Part shown: in pieces, positions 1 to 8,348 of the stretch
Position numbering within the stretch: position 1 is the first letter of the stretch
Layout of the letters: each line of letters begins with the position of its first letter
Assembly (NCBI GenBank): GCA_013140575.1
Contig: JABFSN010000169.1
Coordinates: forward strand, 1 to 49,059
Source of the DNA: Phycisphaerales bacterium
Lineage (GTDB): Bacteria > Planctomycetota > Phycisphaerae > UBA1845
DNA: 49,059 nucleotides
Direction of reading: 5' to 3'
Position numbers and translations under genes: made by a program
The notes under the pieces: model-generated
What the model was told of the DNA's origin: nothing
What the model saw: the letters and a program-made list of their open reading frames with translations, nothing else
Database searches by the model: none

Positions 1-63
1 ACAACGCATCCGAACAACGCCAGCGCTTCGCCACTCCCGTCCCGTGCATCCCTGCACCTGCCT

Positions 64-85
64 TTCCGGGCCTTCATGCCCGGAA
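64..85. repeat. Intergenic hairpin in the left-edge spacer
   Basis: A perfect 8-bp stem (TTCCGGGC / GCCCGGAA) encloses a 6-nt loop. No T-run follows on either strand, so this is not a standard intrinsic terminator. I see no gene in positions 1-178; the short open frames there have no ribosome binding site and no recognisable product. The hairpin resembles the other G+C-rich palindromes scattered through spacers of this window. Confidence 0.5.
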
Positions 86-178
86 CTGTATATCGGCGCG
101 CGACCCGTTTTTGGGATAGGCCCTAAGATCGTGTGCCCTCCGGGCGAAGAAAAACGCGTCATGATGGAATCGGTTTCC

Positions 179-637
179 CTATTCTGTGGTTCTGATTTGG
201 TTTCGAAGATCGATCGCTTCGAAACCTGAAAAGAGCTGCTTGGCCTCGGGGAGGTTCCCGATGGCGTCGTAATCGCACACTTCGCCAAATCTCGTCCACA
301 ACGCCTGGACCGCGGGATTCGCGTGAGCGTCGTCCGTCGCTTTCACGGATTTCCACTCGAAGACCTCCACGATCGTGCCGTCTTTAGCGCGCATGGCGCA
401 GGCGGGGCGATCCGTGACCAGGCCTTGCCCGCGCAGGATGGGCACGTGCTCGCGAACGAGTTCGACCAGGGCGACCTCTTTCCCCACCTTCGGACGAAAG
501 CACACAATGACGAAGTGTCCCACGTTGCCAGCCTCCTTTTCGTTGGTCGCGCCGTCGCGCGACGATGCCCCCGGCGCACCGGCCAGGGCCCACCCGACAA
601 TTGGAAGAACAACCAGATTGGCGATTCGACGATTCAT
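179..637 (-). CDS. Secreted antibiotic-biosynthesis-monooxygenase-like (dimeric alpha/beta barrel) protein
   Basis: This 152-aa protein has an N-terminal signal peptide (MNRRIA, then a hydrophobic stretch ending near AGAPGASS). About 110 residues follow that look like a small ferredoxin-like alpha/beta barrel of the ABM type: a beta strand HFVIVCFRPK, a helix KEVALVELVREHVPILR, then FEWKS and a C-terminal helical part. The start is supported by AAGGAG about 6 nt upstream of the ATG. The ABM-like fold is my reading of the secondary-structure pattern; members are usually cytoplasmic, so export would be unusual. It is divergent from an AraC-type regulator with 75 bp between the starts, a layout often seen when the regulator controls its neighbour. 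The substrate is unknown. Confidence 0.6.
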   Translation of the reverse strand: MNRRIANLVVLPIVGWALAGAPGASSRDGATNEKEAGNVGHFVIVCFRPKVGKEVALVELVREHVPILRGQGLVTDRPACAMRAKDGTIVEVFEWKSVKATDDAHANPAVQALWTRFGEVCDYDAIGNLPEAKQLFSGFEAIDLRNQIRTTE

Positions 638-675
638 GGGCTTCTCCTTTCAAGTGCCGGCGCTCATTGGATCAC

Positions 676-704
676 TTGTTGAGGTTGCGCTCTATCGTTA
701 TAAT
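676..704 (+). promoter_or_regulatory. Sigma-70-type promoter of the AraC-family gene
   Basis: TTGTTG at 676-681 and a perfect TATAAT at 699-704 are separated by 17 bp. Transcription would start near 711, essentially at the ATG at 713. No Shine-Dalgarno sequence precedes that ATG, so the message may be leaderless. The element lies in the 75-bp divergent spacer shared with the secreted ABM-like gene. Confidence 0.6.
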
Positions 705-712
705 GTCAATTA

Positions 713-1504
713 ATGTCGAATAAGCGCAACGCCCACGAGAAGGCATACTGGGATCCACGCTTCGAACTCGTGCCGTTTGCATTCGATCTTTCGCATCGCC
801 ATCACATCGTCGAGCACGAGCACCATCGCGACCAACTAATCTACGCCAGCAGCGGCGTCATGACCGTCACCACGGCCATGGGCGCGTGGGTTGTTCCTCC
901 AACCCGGGCCGTCTGGGTTCCCGCCAGGATCAAACACCAATTGCAGATGTACGGGCGGGTCGAGATGCGAACACTGTATCTCCGAGCGGGCTTGGTGAAA
1001 ACGCTCCCACGGTCGTGTTCGGTGCTCGCCGTCGCTCCTCTGCTCCGCGAGTTGATCGTGCACATCGTTGGGTACGGTCCGTTGACGCGGCGCACGCCGC
1101 GGAGCCGGCTGTTCCTCGACTTTCTGCTCGATCAGCTTCGGGAGCTTTCCGTCGTGCCGCTGCACGTTCCGTGGCCTACCGATCCGCGCTTGCGGCGCAG
1201 CGCGGAAGCCCTTGTTGCGCATCCGGGCGAGTCCGTGGGTTTGGGCGATTTTGCCCGAAGCGCAGGTCTCAGCAAGCGGACCGTTGAACGGCTTTTTATC
1301 TTGCAAACGAATCTCTCTTTTCGCCATTGGCGGCAACACGTTCGCATGCTAAAAAGCCTCGAGCTGTTAGCGGCCGGGAAAAGCGTTACGGTTGTCGGAC
1401 TCGACGTCGGGTACGCCGGCACAAGCGCATTCATTGCGGCCTTTCGACGCGCCTTCGGCACTACTCCCCGGCGATATTACCGTGGGGACGAACTCCCGCA
1501 CTGA
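713..1504 (+). CDS. AraC-family transcriptional regulator
   Basis: The 263-aa protein has an N-terminal cupin-like sensor half (about residues 15-105; HHIVEHEHHRDQLIYASSG is typical of AraC sensors that begin with a His-rich strand). Its C-terminal AraC DNA-binding half (about 165-258) contains two helix-turn-helix units: GDFARSAGLSKRTVERLF, and the signature ending in GYAGTSAFIAAFRRAFGTTP. These are standard one-component activators or repressors. The ATG has no ribosome binding site and sits 8 nt after a perfect -10 box, suggesting a leaderless transcript. A terminator follows 34 nt after the stop, so the gene is monocistronic. The likely target is the divergent secreted gene, inferred only from position. 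Confidence 0.92.
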   Translation: MSNKRNAHEKAYWDPRFELVPFAFDLSHRHHIVEHEHHRDQLIYASSGVMTVTTAMGAWVVPPTRAVWVPARIKHQLQMYGRVEMRTLYLRAGLVKTLPRSCSVLAVAPLLRELIVHIVGYGPLTRRTPRSRLFLDFLLDQLRELSVVPLHVPWPTDPRLRRSAEALVAHPGESVGLGDFARSAGLSKRTVERLFILQTNLSFRHWRQHVRMLKSLELLAAGKSVTVVGLDVGYAGTSAFIAAFRRAFGTTPRRYYRGDELPH

Positions 1505-1537
1505 ATCGCCGCTGTACAATTCCATATTGCCGCCTCT

Positions 1538-1559
1538 GGCGCGCGTCGGGCGCCTTTTT
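1538..1559 (+). terminator. Rho-independent terminator of the AraC gene
   Basis: A GGCGC / GCGCC stem with a 7-nt loop is followed directly by TTTTT. It begins 34 nt downstream of the AraC-family stop codon and points the right way. Confidence 0.65.
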
Positions 1560-1691
1560 CGTCAAAAGGACTCCCCGTGGGCTCCCGCGGGACCGAAGCG
1601 GGGTGCATAGCCTGGCCCGTGAACACAATCCGTCCCGGCGGCCACACGTAATGGTCGGCAGATTGAGTGAATGCAACCCGGGTGTCGTTCA

Positions 1692-1718
1692 GCCCCGGAC
1701 TGGCGTCCGGGGTTCTGA
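1692..1718 (+). repeat. 27-bp dispersed hairpin family, copy 1
   Basis: An 8-bp palindrome (CCCCGGAC / GTCCGGGG) is followed by TTCTGA. The same 27-bp unit occurs in inverse orientation at 22206-22232 and in a degenerate form at 9571-9597, always in intergenic DNA. The 1505-1931 spacer otherwise holds only the terminator and the 118-bp element at 1791. Confidence 0.7.
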
Positions 1719-1790
1719 CGTCGGCGCGGTGATTCAAATACTGTTCGGGGTTCGAGCGCTCGTGGACCGATTCACTTGAAATCGCGGCTC

Positions 1791-1908
1791 GGGCGGCACG
1801 GACAACGGCACGTCGTTGTCGGTGTTTTGGCGAGGCCGACGCGCCCATGGCAGGAACCTCCCGTGGGCCGACGACACGGGCAAGCGGGTACGCTTGCCCG
1901 TGCCACCC
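1791..1908. repeat. 118-bp dispersed element with 9-bp terminal inverted repeats, copy 1
   Basis: The element starts GGGCGGCAC and ends GTGCCACCC (one mismatch between the ends). It contains two hairpins: CGGACAACGG with an imperfect partner, and GGCAAGCG / CGCTTGCC. A second copy of exactly the same length lies at 25080-25197. Similarity extends outward on both sides, to about 1762 and 1934. It has no coding capacity and looks like a MITE/REP-type non-autonomous element. Confidence 0.8.
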
Positions 1909-1931
1909 GCAGATTCATGCGGATCAGTCCA

Positions 1932-2666
1932 CTAGGGATTGATTATCCCGGCGCGGATGGCGAATCGGATCAGGGCCGCGTCGTTGGGCAGTTTCAGCCG
2001 ATCCATCAGCCGTTTCCGGCAGCGACGGGCGCGTTGCGGTGCGATACCCAGCCGGGCGGCGACATGCCCGGCGGTCAAGCCATCGGCCAGCAGTTGCAAC
2101 ATCAATCGTTCGTCGCGGGGAAGTTCGGCCGCGCGGGCGGTGTCGGACTTCCGCAGTGACAGCACGCCGCCGTGCGAAACGATGCGGTCGAGCACGTCGT
2201 CGGGGAACACCAGCCTGCCGGCCAGCACGTTGGCGACGGTGGACACGTATCCCCCGGCGGGTGATTCTTCTGGAAGGATTCCCCACGCGCCGGCGGAGAC
2301 GCACAGGGCGAGGAGTGGTTCCTCCAAACGGGGGGTGACGACGACGCAACGCGTTCGGTGAGGTTCGGACGCCAGGCGCTCGACCCAGCGAATGGCGGAC
2401 GATGGGGGATCGAGCGCCTGCACGAGCGCCGCGTCGAGGGATTCATGCATGGTCTCGGGCATGTCGCAGTCGATGTCGATTTCCACGACCGACCGGGTTC
2501 GATGGTGCCGCCGCAGGGCATCGAGCTGGGGAAGGCGCCGCCAGTCGCGGTGACCGACAAACGCCAGCCGGCACGCCGCGGACATGGATGGCAGTTGTGT
2601 GGCAGTCATTTCGCCGTATCCCGAACGATGACGGACGGGTCCGATGGATACGACGATTTCCGTCAC
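1932..2666 (-). CDS. LuxR/NarL-type response-regulator-like protein with degenerate receiver domain
   Basis: The 244-aa protein ends in a LuxR-type helix-turn-helix (about residues 175-240: LPRDERLMLQLLADGLT, then AARLGIAPQRARR and RLMDRLKLPN). The first about 165 residues follow the rhythm of a receiver domain, including a late SAGAWGILPEES segment equivalent to the usual GAxGYLxKD. The phosphoacceptor Asp is not obvious and the conserved Lys is replaced, so phosphorylation control is doubtful. No histidine kinase lies nearby. The start is a GTG; an internal ATG at 2609 is an alternative. The target genes are unknown. Confidence 0.75.
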   Translation of the reverse strand: MTEIVVSIGPVRHRSGYGEMTATQLPSMSAACRLAFVGHRDWRRLPQLDALRRHHRTRSVVEIDIDCDMPETMHESLDAALVQALDPPSSAIRWVERLASEPHRTRCVVVTPRLEEPLLALCVSAGAWGILPEESPAGGYVSTVANVLAGRLVFPDDVLDRIVSHGGVLSLRKSDTARAAELPRDERLMLQLLADGLTAGHVAARLGIAPQRARRCRKRLMDRLKLPNDAALIRFAIRAGIINP

Positions 2667-2811
2667 GATTCAATGACCTATTTGCACCCGTGACAGTTAT
2701 GGTCACCGGCGGCGGGGTCTGCGGAAGGGTAGCGCCGCCGGCTCCGGCGACCCAAGCGTCCACGGGCGTCGCCTCAGAAGCCGGCGCCGGTTCGGCGGCG
2801 AGTAATGCGAG

Positions 2812-3543
2812 TCAGCAGATCGACCTGCCACCGTCGACGGTAATGGTCTGTCCGGTGATGTAGTGACCCTCGTCGCAAAGAAACCGGACGACGGCGGCCA
2901 CTTCTTCCGGCGTGCCTGCACGGCACAGCGGCACGGCGGCGATCAGCTTTTGACGCGTTGTTTCGTCGTAATGGTCGGGGAATACCGCGATGCCGGGCGA
3001 GACGGCGTTGACCTGGATGTCCGGGGCCAGCAATTTGGCCAGCGACCGGGTCACGTTGACCAGCGCCGCCTTCGATGCGCAATACGCGGCATGTCGCCTC
3101 CACGGTCGTTCGGCGGAGATGTCGGTCAGATTGACGATCTTGCCCCGACCGCCGCGGCGCAGGAATGGAACGGCGTGGTGAACGAGCGCGGCCGGGGCGG
3201 TCACGTTCAGTCGAAACGTGCGTTCCCAGTGTGCGGCGTCGAATGGCTGTTGCGGCGTTTTTTCGAACGCGGAAGCGTTGTTGATCAGGATGTCCAGCCG
3301 ACCCAGCGCGCCGACCACGTCGTCGATCAGGCGCGGCCACAGCGCCGGGTCCGACAGGTCGGCGCGCAGCGCTTCACATCGGCGACCCGTGGAACGGATT
3401 TGGTCGCGTAGGGAAGCGGCATCTTCGGACGACGTGTGGTAATGGACGGCGACATCGCAACCGTGCGCGGCCAGGTCCAGTGCGATGGCCCGACCGATGC
3501 GCTTCGCGGCACCGGTGACCAGCGCGGCGGCGCCTTCAAGCAT
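2812..3543 (-). CDS. Pteridine-reductase-type short-chain dehydrogenase/reductase
   Basis: A 243-aa classical SDR. The nucleotide-binding motif is TGAAKRIG (residues 10-17), the TGxxxRxG variant typical of pteridine reductases (PTR1/FolM group) rather than TGxxxGxG. NNAS is at about 88-91, and the catalytic Tyr154 and Lys158 lie in YCASK. The residue 13 before Tyr is Asp141 rather than Ser, again as in PTR1. A reduced-pterin or quinonoid substrate is therefore a reasonable inference, with NADPH suggested by the Arg in the motif. It is the last gene of a minus-strand run with the two-TM protein and the DnaJ-like gene; only 14 bp separate it from the preceding stop. The start is the ATG directly before LEGAAALVTG. 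Confidence 0.85.
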   Translation of the reverse strand: MLEGAAALVTGAAKRIGRAIALDLAAHGCDVAVHYHTSSEDAASLRDQIRSTGRRCEALRADLSDPALWPRLIDDVVGALGRLDILINNASAFEKTPQQPFDAAHWERTFRLNVTAPAALVHHAVPFLRRGGRGKIVNLTDISAERPWRRHAAYCASKAALVNVTRSLAKLLAPDIQVNAVSPGIAVFPDHYDETTRQKLIAAVPLCRAGTPEEVAAVVRFLCDEGHYITGQTITVDGGRSIC

Positions 3544-3557
3544 CGCACACGCTCCTC

Positions 3558-3980
3558 TTACGATTCTTCGGAGGCTGATGGTCCGCCACCATCCGGGTCC
3601 GTATCCAGTGGGGGCGTCTTGTGCATTTTCCACACGTCGGCGGTCGGCGTGGGGTCCGCGGGCTTGTGCAACAGCAGTCTACGATAGTGGCGGCTGACGC
3701 GAATGAATGCGAACGTGCTGACGACGAAAATGAAAAGCAGCACCGCGCCCCAGATCAGCATTCCGGTGCCCATGGCCGGGAGGATGCGGTTTCGATCGGG
3801 TGGGTCGAGTTTTTGGCCGGTGGCGGCACCGTCGCGTGATTGGGCGACGACGGACGCGCCCGGGGGCGCGCGATTCACGGCGATGACCCAGGCGCTCAGC
3901 AGAATGAACAGGCCGACGGCGAGTGCGGCGTATCCCGACCGCCGCCGTTCGTAGTGGGACGCCCCGGTTTCCGAATTCAT
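3558..3980 (-). CDS. Small two-TM membrane protein of unknown function
   Basis: The 140-aa product has two clear hydrophobic segments, at about residues 15-32 (AALAVGLFILLSAWVIAV) and 73-93 (MLIWGAVLLFIFVVSTFAFI). A loop of about 40 polar residues separates them, and the basic, proline-rich tail ends in acidic residues. It lies 16 bp downstream of the DnaJ-like gene and 14 bp upstream of the SDR gene, so the three are probably cotranscribed. I recognise no family. I chose the ATG at 3980 over one at 4025 because the latter overlaps the DnaJ stop region. Confidence 0.65.
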   Translation of the reverse strand: MNSETGASHYERRRSGYAALAVGLFILLSAWVIAVNRAPPGASVVAQSRDGAATGQKLDPPDRNRILPAMGTGMLIWGAVLLFIFVVSTFAFIRVSRHYRRLLLHKPADPTPTADVWKMHKTPPLDTDPDGGGPSASEES

Positions 3981-3996
3981 CGTTGGACCCCCCCGG

Positions 3997-4977
3997 CTAC
4001 CAGCCGAGTTCGACACGCGGATCATAACGCAATTGGCGGGCCAAGTCCTCGACCGCGGCCCGCTGGGCGTCGTCGAGATTTCGCGGCGGGACGATCTGTA
4101 CGAGGACGTACTGGTCGCCGGCCGGCTGTTTCGCGGATTCGGGCAGTCCGCGACCGCGAAGTTTCAGTTTCGACCCGCTCGAAGTGCCGGGCGGCACGGT
4201 AACGGTTACGCTTCCGTGGAGGGTGGGAACGTCGATCCGGGCGCCCAGCGTGGCTTCGGTGACGGTGATGGGCAAATCCAGATGGATGTCGCGCCCGTCG
4301 CGGCGGAACCAGGCATGGGCCGTGACGTCGCAGATGATGTACAGATCGCCCGGCGGAGCGGCGGACGGCCCGGGCGTACCCTTGCCGCGGAGGCGGATGC
4401 GCTGGCCATCGTCGACCCCCGGCGGCACGGTGACGGTGACCGATTCGCGACGGCCGTCGGCCTGCACCAGGGTCAGGTTGACCTTGCCGCCGTGGACGGC
4501 TTGTTCGAACGAGAGGGAGACGTGTTTTTCGACGTCCCTACCCTTCGCCGGCGCCGGTTCCGCGCGGGTACGTGGTCGCCCCCGGCCGCGGGGCCCGCGC
4601 TGCCCAAAAATCTGCTCGAAGACGTTGCCGCCACCGCCGCCAGGGCCTCGATCTCCGCCGAACGTGCTGAAAAAATCTTCGAGGTCGTCGACCTGAACGC
4701 GTGAACCGTCGCCCCACGTGTAGAAGGGCTGACCGCCGTCCTCGACGACCCGTCCTACTCCCACCTTGCCGTATTTGTCGTACTGATCGCGTTTCTGCCG
4801 GTCGCTGAGGACTTCGTAAGCCTCCTGGATGCGATTGAAGCGGGATTCGGCCTGCTTGTCGCCGGGGTTGCGGTCGGGGTGATGCTCCTTGGCGGCGCGG
4901 CGATAGGCGCGCTTGATCTCGTCGGCGGAGGCGGTCCGCGAGACGCCCAGAACTTGGTAAAAATCGTCGTGGGACAT
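3997..4977 (-). CDS. DnaJ C-terminal-domain co-chaperone (CbpA-like)
   Basis: The 326-aa protein has a J domain (residues 5-70) with the Hsp70-stimulating HPD motif at 33-35. A Gly/Phe/Arg-rich linker follows (about 95-150, including GPGGGGGN). Two DnaJ C-terminal beta domains then follow, with repeated VTVPPG motifs. There is no CxxCxGxG zinc-finger region, which separates it from DnaJ proper and fits the CbpA group. It should deliver clients to DnaK in the cytoplasm. It is the first gene of a probable minus-strand operon with the two-TM protein and the SDR, and is divergent from valS. The start is the ATG at MSHDDFYQ; the longer open frame adds a basic tail without a ribosome binding site. 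Confidence 0.92.
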   Translation of the reverse strand: MSHDDFYQVLGVSRTASADEIKRAYRRAAKEHHPDRNPGDKQAESRFNRIQEAYEVLSDRQKRDQYDKYGKVGVGRVVEDGGQPFYTWGDGSRVQVDDLEDFFSTFGGDRGPGGGGGNVFEQIFGQRGPRGRGRPRTRAEPAPAKGRDVEKHVSLSFEQAVHGGKVNLTLVQADGRRESVTVTVPPGVDDGQRIRLRGKGTPGPSAAPPGDLYIICDVTAHAWFRRDGRDIHLDLPITVTEATLGARIDVPTLHGSVTVTVPPGTSSGSKLKLRGRGLPESAKQPAGDQYVLVQIVPPRNLDDAQRAAVEDLARQLRYDPRVELGW

Positions 4978-5168
4978 AGGCGTTCGTCCGGTCCGTCGCC
5001 GCCGGACGCGATTCGTCACCATCATAGGCAGTCGGCCGGGCTGTGAAAAGCGACGTCACGGGTTCCGGGTGGGGCCGAATGAAGTCCGTTGGCAAATTGC
5101 GTCGGGCAAGTTAGCTTGCGGTGTCGCGGTCGGTCACGGTTGCCGGCCCGACGGGGTGGATTCGCAGG

Positions 5169-8100
5169 ATGAGTTACCCGGTCGAACTGGACAAGGTCTA
5201 CGAGCCGAACGCGGTTCAGCGGTCGATGCTCGAACTGTGGGAGCGGCACGGGGCGTTCCGCGCGCTTCCGGACCGGAAGGCGCCGGGGCAGCGCTTCACG
5301 GTGATGATGCCGCTGCCCAACGTGACGGGCATGTTGCACCTGGGGCACGCGATCAACAACACCCTGCAGGACATCGTCACCCGCTGGCATCGCATGCGCG
5401 GGTTCACCAGCCTGTATCAGCCGGGCACCGATCACGCGGGCATCGGAACGCAGGCCGTCGTCGAGCGCCGGTTGTTCGAGGAGGAAGGCAAGACGCGGCA
5501 CGATTTGGGGCGCGAAGAGCTGGTGCGGCGCATCTGGGCGTGGAAGGATCAATACGAACGGCGGATCCTCGAACAATTGAAGACCATGGGTTGTTCCTGC
5601 GACTGGGAGCGCGTTCGGTTCACGCTGGACGGGCGCTACAGCCAGTCTGTTCAGGAGACGTTTTTCCGCTGGTTTTCAGCCGGTCTGATCTACCGCGGCG
5701 AGCGGCTGGTCAACTGGGATTGCCATCTGCGGACGGCCGTGTCCGACGACGAGGTCTATCACCAGACGGTCAAGGGGCAGTTCTGGCATTTCAAATACGC
5801 GATTGAAAACCCGCCGCCGGGTGGGCCGACACATCTGGCGTTCGCGACGACGCGGCCGGAGACCATGCTGGGCGACGTGGCGCTGGCCGTGCACCCCGAA
5901 GACGATCGCTACCGGGCATTGATCGGCCGGACGGCGCTGGTGCCGCTGTTCGATCCGCCGCGGCGGATACCGATCATCGCCGACGTCTGGGCCGATCCGG
6001 GAAAAGGGACGGGATGCGTCAAGATCACGCCGGCGCACGATCCAAACGACTATCAGGTGGGACTGCGTCACGGTCTGGAAATGATCAACATCATGACGCC
6101 GGACCGGCGGGTGAGCGACCGCGGCGGTGCGTATGCCGGTCTGTCGTTCGAAGAGGCCCGCAAGCGGATCGTCGAGACACTGGAAGCGCTCGGACAATTG
6201 GATAAAGTCGAGACGATTACCGTCGATCTGCCGCACAGCGATCGCAGCAAGACACCGATCGAGCCGTTCCTGTCGCCGCAGTGGTTTGTGCGCATGGGCG
6301 ATGTCGATGGCGGCATTACGCTGGGCGACGGGTCGAAGGCGGACGGCCTGGCACAGGCGGCGATGGATGCGGTAAAAGACGGCCGCGTCCGCGTCATTCC
6401 CGAACGATACGGGAAGACCTATTTAGACTGGCTGAGCGAGAAGCGCGACTGGTGCATCAGCCGGCAGTTGTGGTGGGGACATCGGATACCGGTTTGGTCT
6501 ATGCAATGGCCTGGCGTGCCGACTTTTGTGAAGTCGCATGTATCGTTGGAATCGTTGAAAGACCTTGATACAGAGTATTATTGCCCCGACTATATGCAGG
6601 CCGTTCGCCAGGGAATTGACCCGGCGGAACATTTCGATCCATCGGCACCACAGTTGATTTACGTCTGTCTTCGATCGGAACCGACGGCGCGCGACGAGAA
6701 GTTGCTTGCGGACATGGGCTTCACTCGCGATCCCGATGTACTCGACACCTGGTTCAGCTCCCAGTTGTGGCCCTATGCGACGCTGGGCTGGCCGGAAAAG
6801 ACGCCCGATCTGGATTACTTCTATCCCGGCACGGTGCTGATCACTAGTCGCGACATTATCACGTTGTGGGTGGCGCGGATGGTATTGAGCGGGCTGTACA
6901 ACCTCGGCGAGGTGCCGTTCCGCGAAGTCTACATACATCCCAAGATTCTCGATGGACGCGGCGAGACGATGAGCAAGTCCAGGGGCAACGGCGTCGATCC
7001 GCTGGACATTATCGACGCCTACGGCACGGACGCGATGCGCTACGCATTGGCCGACATGACCACGGAGACGCAGGACGTGCGCATGCCCGTCGAGTACCGC
7101 TGTCCGCATTGCCGGGCATTGACACCGCAGACTGAACGCAACATGCAAGCCAAGACAATTGAATGCAAGGAATGCAAGAAGACGTTTGCGACGCGCTGGG
7201 CGGACGAATCCGACGTGTCCGCCCACGGCCTTGCCGGAATGGTGTCCGACAAGTTCGAGATCGGCCGTAATTTCTGCAATAAACTATGGAACGCGGCGCG
7301 GTTCGCGTTCATGAATCTCGACGGCGTCGGATTCGATCCACTGACGCTGGCGGCATTACCGGTGGAAGACCGCTGGATGCTCGCTCGAACGTCGCAGGTG
7401 TGCCGATCCATTAACGCGGAACTGCGGCAATATCGGTTTTCGGCATCGATCAAGCTGCTGCGGGATTTGTTCTGGGAGTCGCTGTGCGACTGGTATGTCG
7501 AATTGACCAAGGCCCGCATGCGCGACGGAAGCGACGGCGCGGCCGCGAAACAGATCCTCGCATTCTGTCTTGACCAGGTCTTGCGGATGCTGCATCCATT
7601 CATTCCGTTTATTACGGAACGGCTATGGCAGCAATTGAATGCGACGGCGCCGCGGCGAGGTCTGCCGGGTTTGGCCGAGCCGGCGATGAGCGAACTGTTG
7701 ATTCACGCGGCGTTTCCGCCCGCGGACGGCTGGCCGAAACTGGACGATGCGGCGGTCGTGTCCGTGTTCGAGGCATTGCAGGACGCGACCCGCGGCATAC
7801 GCGACATTCGCAACAAGAGCCGGGTGTCGCCCGCCGACGCCGTGGAAGTGACCATTAACGCACCGGGCGACCGCGTATCGGCATTGCGCCAACAGGCGTC
7901 GATTGTCTGTCGAATGGCGGGCGTCGGGCGCCTGAATATCGAAACCGGCGCGGCCCGCCCGGCCAACGCCGGCACCGTCGTGCTGGGCGACTTGCAGATA
8001 TTCGTTCACGGCGTCAGCGATGATGCGGCCGAACGCGCGCGGATGTCGAAAGAGCGCGGCGACGTGGAGCGGCAGATCGCGACGAAGGAATCGAAACTGG

Positions 8101-8219
8101 CCAATGACGGTTTCGTGCGCAACGCCAAGCCGGAGGTGGTGGAGGCGGAACGAGATCGGCTTGAATCGTTGCGCCAGCAGCGGGCGGCGTTGGATCAAAA
8201 CCTCGCGCTTCTGGGCTAA
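5169..8219 (+). CDS. valS: Valyl-tRNA synthetase with a zinc-ribbon-like insertion
   Basis: The 1016-aa class I synthetase charges tRNA-Val. HLGH (57-60) in the PLPNVTGMLHLGHA context is the HIGH motif and TMSKS (600-604) is the KMSKS loop. The CP1 editing domain lies between, with TTRPETMLGD and a conserved GTGCVKITPAHDPNDY stretch. An anticodon-binding domain and the C-terminal coiled-coil arm (about 945-1016) follow. Unusually, CPHC (645-648) and CKEC (666-669) follow soon after KMSKS and form a small treble-clef or ribbon-like insertion. The length is slightly above the usual 880-950. The start ATG is placed at MSYPVELDKVYEPN. The gene is divergent from the DnaJ-like gene; no T-box or other leader element was recognised. 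Confidence 0.97.
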   Translation: MSYPVELDKVYEPNAVQRSMLELWERHGAFRALPDRKAPGQRFTVMMPLPNVTGMLHLGHAINNTLQDIVTRWHRMRGFTSLYQPGTDHAGIGTQAVVERRLFEEEGKTRHDLGREELVRRIWAWKDQYERRILEQLKTMGCSCDWERVRFTLDGRYSQSVQETFFRWFSAGLIYRGERLVNWDCHLRTAVSDDEVYHQTVKGQFWHFKYAIENPPPGGPTHLAFATTRPETMLGDVALAVHPEDDRYRALIGRTALVPLFDPPRRIPIIADVWADPGKGTGCVKITPAHDPNDYQVGLRHGLEMINIMTPDRRVSDRGGAYAGLSFEEARKRIVETLEALGQLDKVETITVDLPHSDRSKTPIEPFLSPQWFVRMGDVDGGITLGDGSKADGLAQAAMDAVKDGRVRVIPERYGKTYLDWLSEKRDWCISRQLWWGHRIPVWSMQWPGVPTFVKSHVSLESLKDLDTEYYCPDYMQAVRQGIDPAEHFDPSAPQLIYVCLRSEPTARDEKLLADMGFTRDPDVLDTWFSSQLWPYATLGWPEKTPDLDYFYPGTVLITSRDIITLWVARMVLSGLYNLGEVPFREVYIHPKILDGRGETMSKSRGNGVDPLDIIDAYGTDAMRYALADMTTETQDVRMPVEYRCPHCRALTPQTERNMQAKTIECKECKKTFATRWADESDVSAHGLAGMVSDKFEIGRNFCNKLWNAARFAFMNLDGVGFDPLTLAALPVEDRWMLARTSQVCRSINAELRQYRFSASIKLLRDLFWESLCDWYVELTKARMRDGSDGAAAKQILAFCLDQVLRMLHPFIPFITERLWQQLNATAPRRGLPGLAEPAMSELLIHAAFPPADGWPKLDDAAVVSVFEALQDATRGIRDIRNKSRVSPADAVEVTINAPGDRVSALRQQASIVCRMAGVGRLNIETGAARPANAGTVVLGDLQIFVHGVSDDAAERARMSKERGDVERQIATKESKLANDGFVRNAKPEVVEAERDRLESLRQQRAALDQNLALLG

Positions 8220-8348
8220 TCGGCGAACGAACACGCTCGCAGGGCGATGGGATTTCGCCGTGTCACGTTCGGTCGCGCGTTCGGTGGGGCGTTGATCCGG
8301 CGCACGCGACGACGAAGGCGGGCAGTCGGGGACCGAAGGGAGAAGGGG

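Noticed and set aside
64-85. Hairpin considered as an intrinsic terminator
   Set aside because: No T-run on either strand after the stem, and no gene ends close to it.
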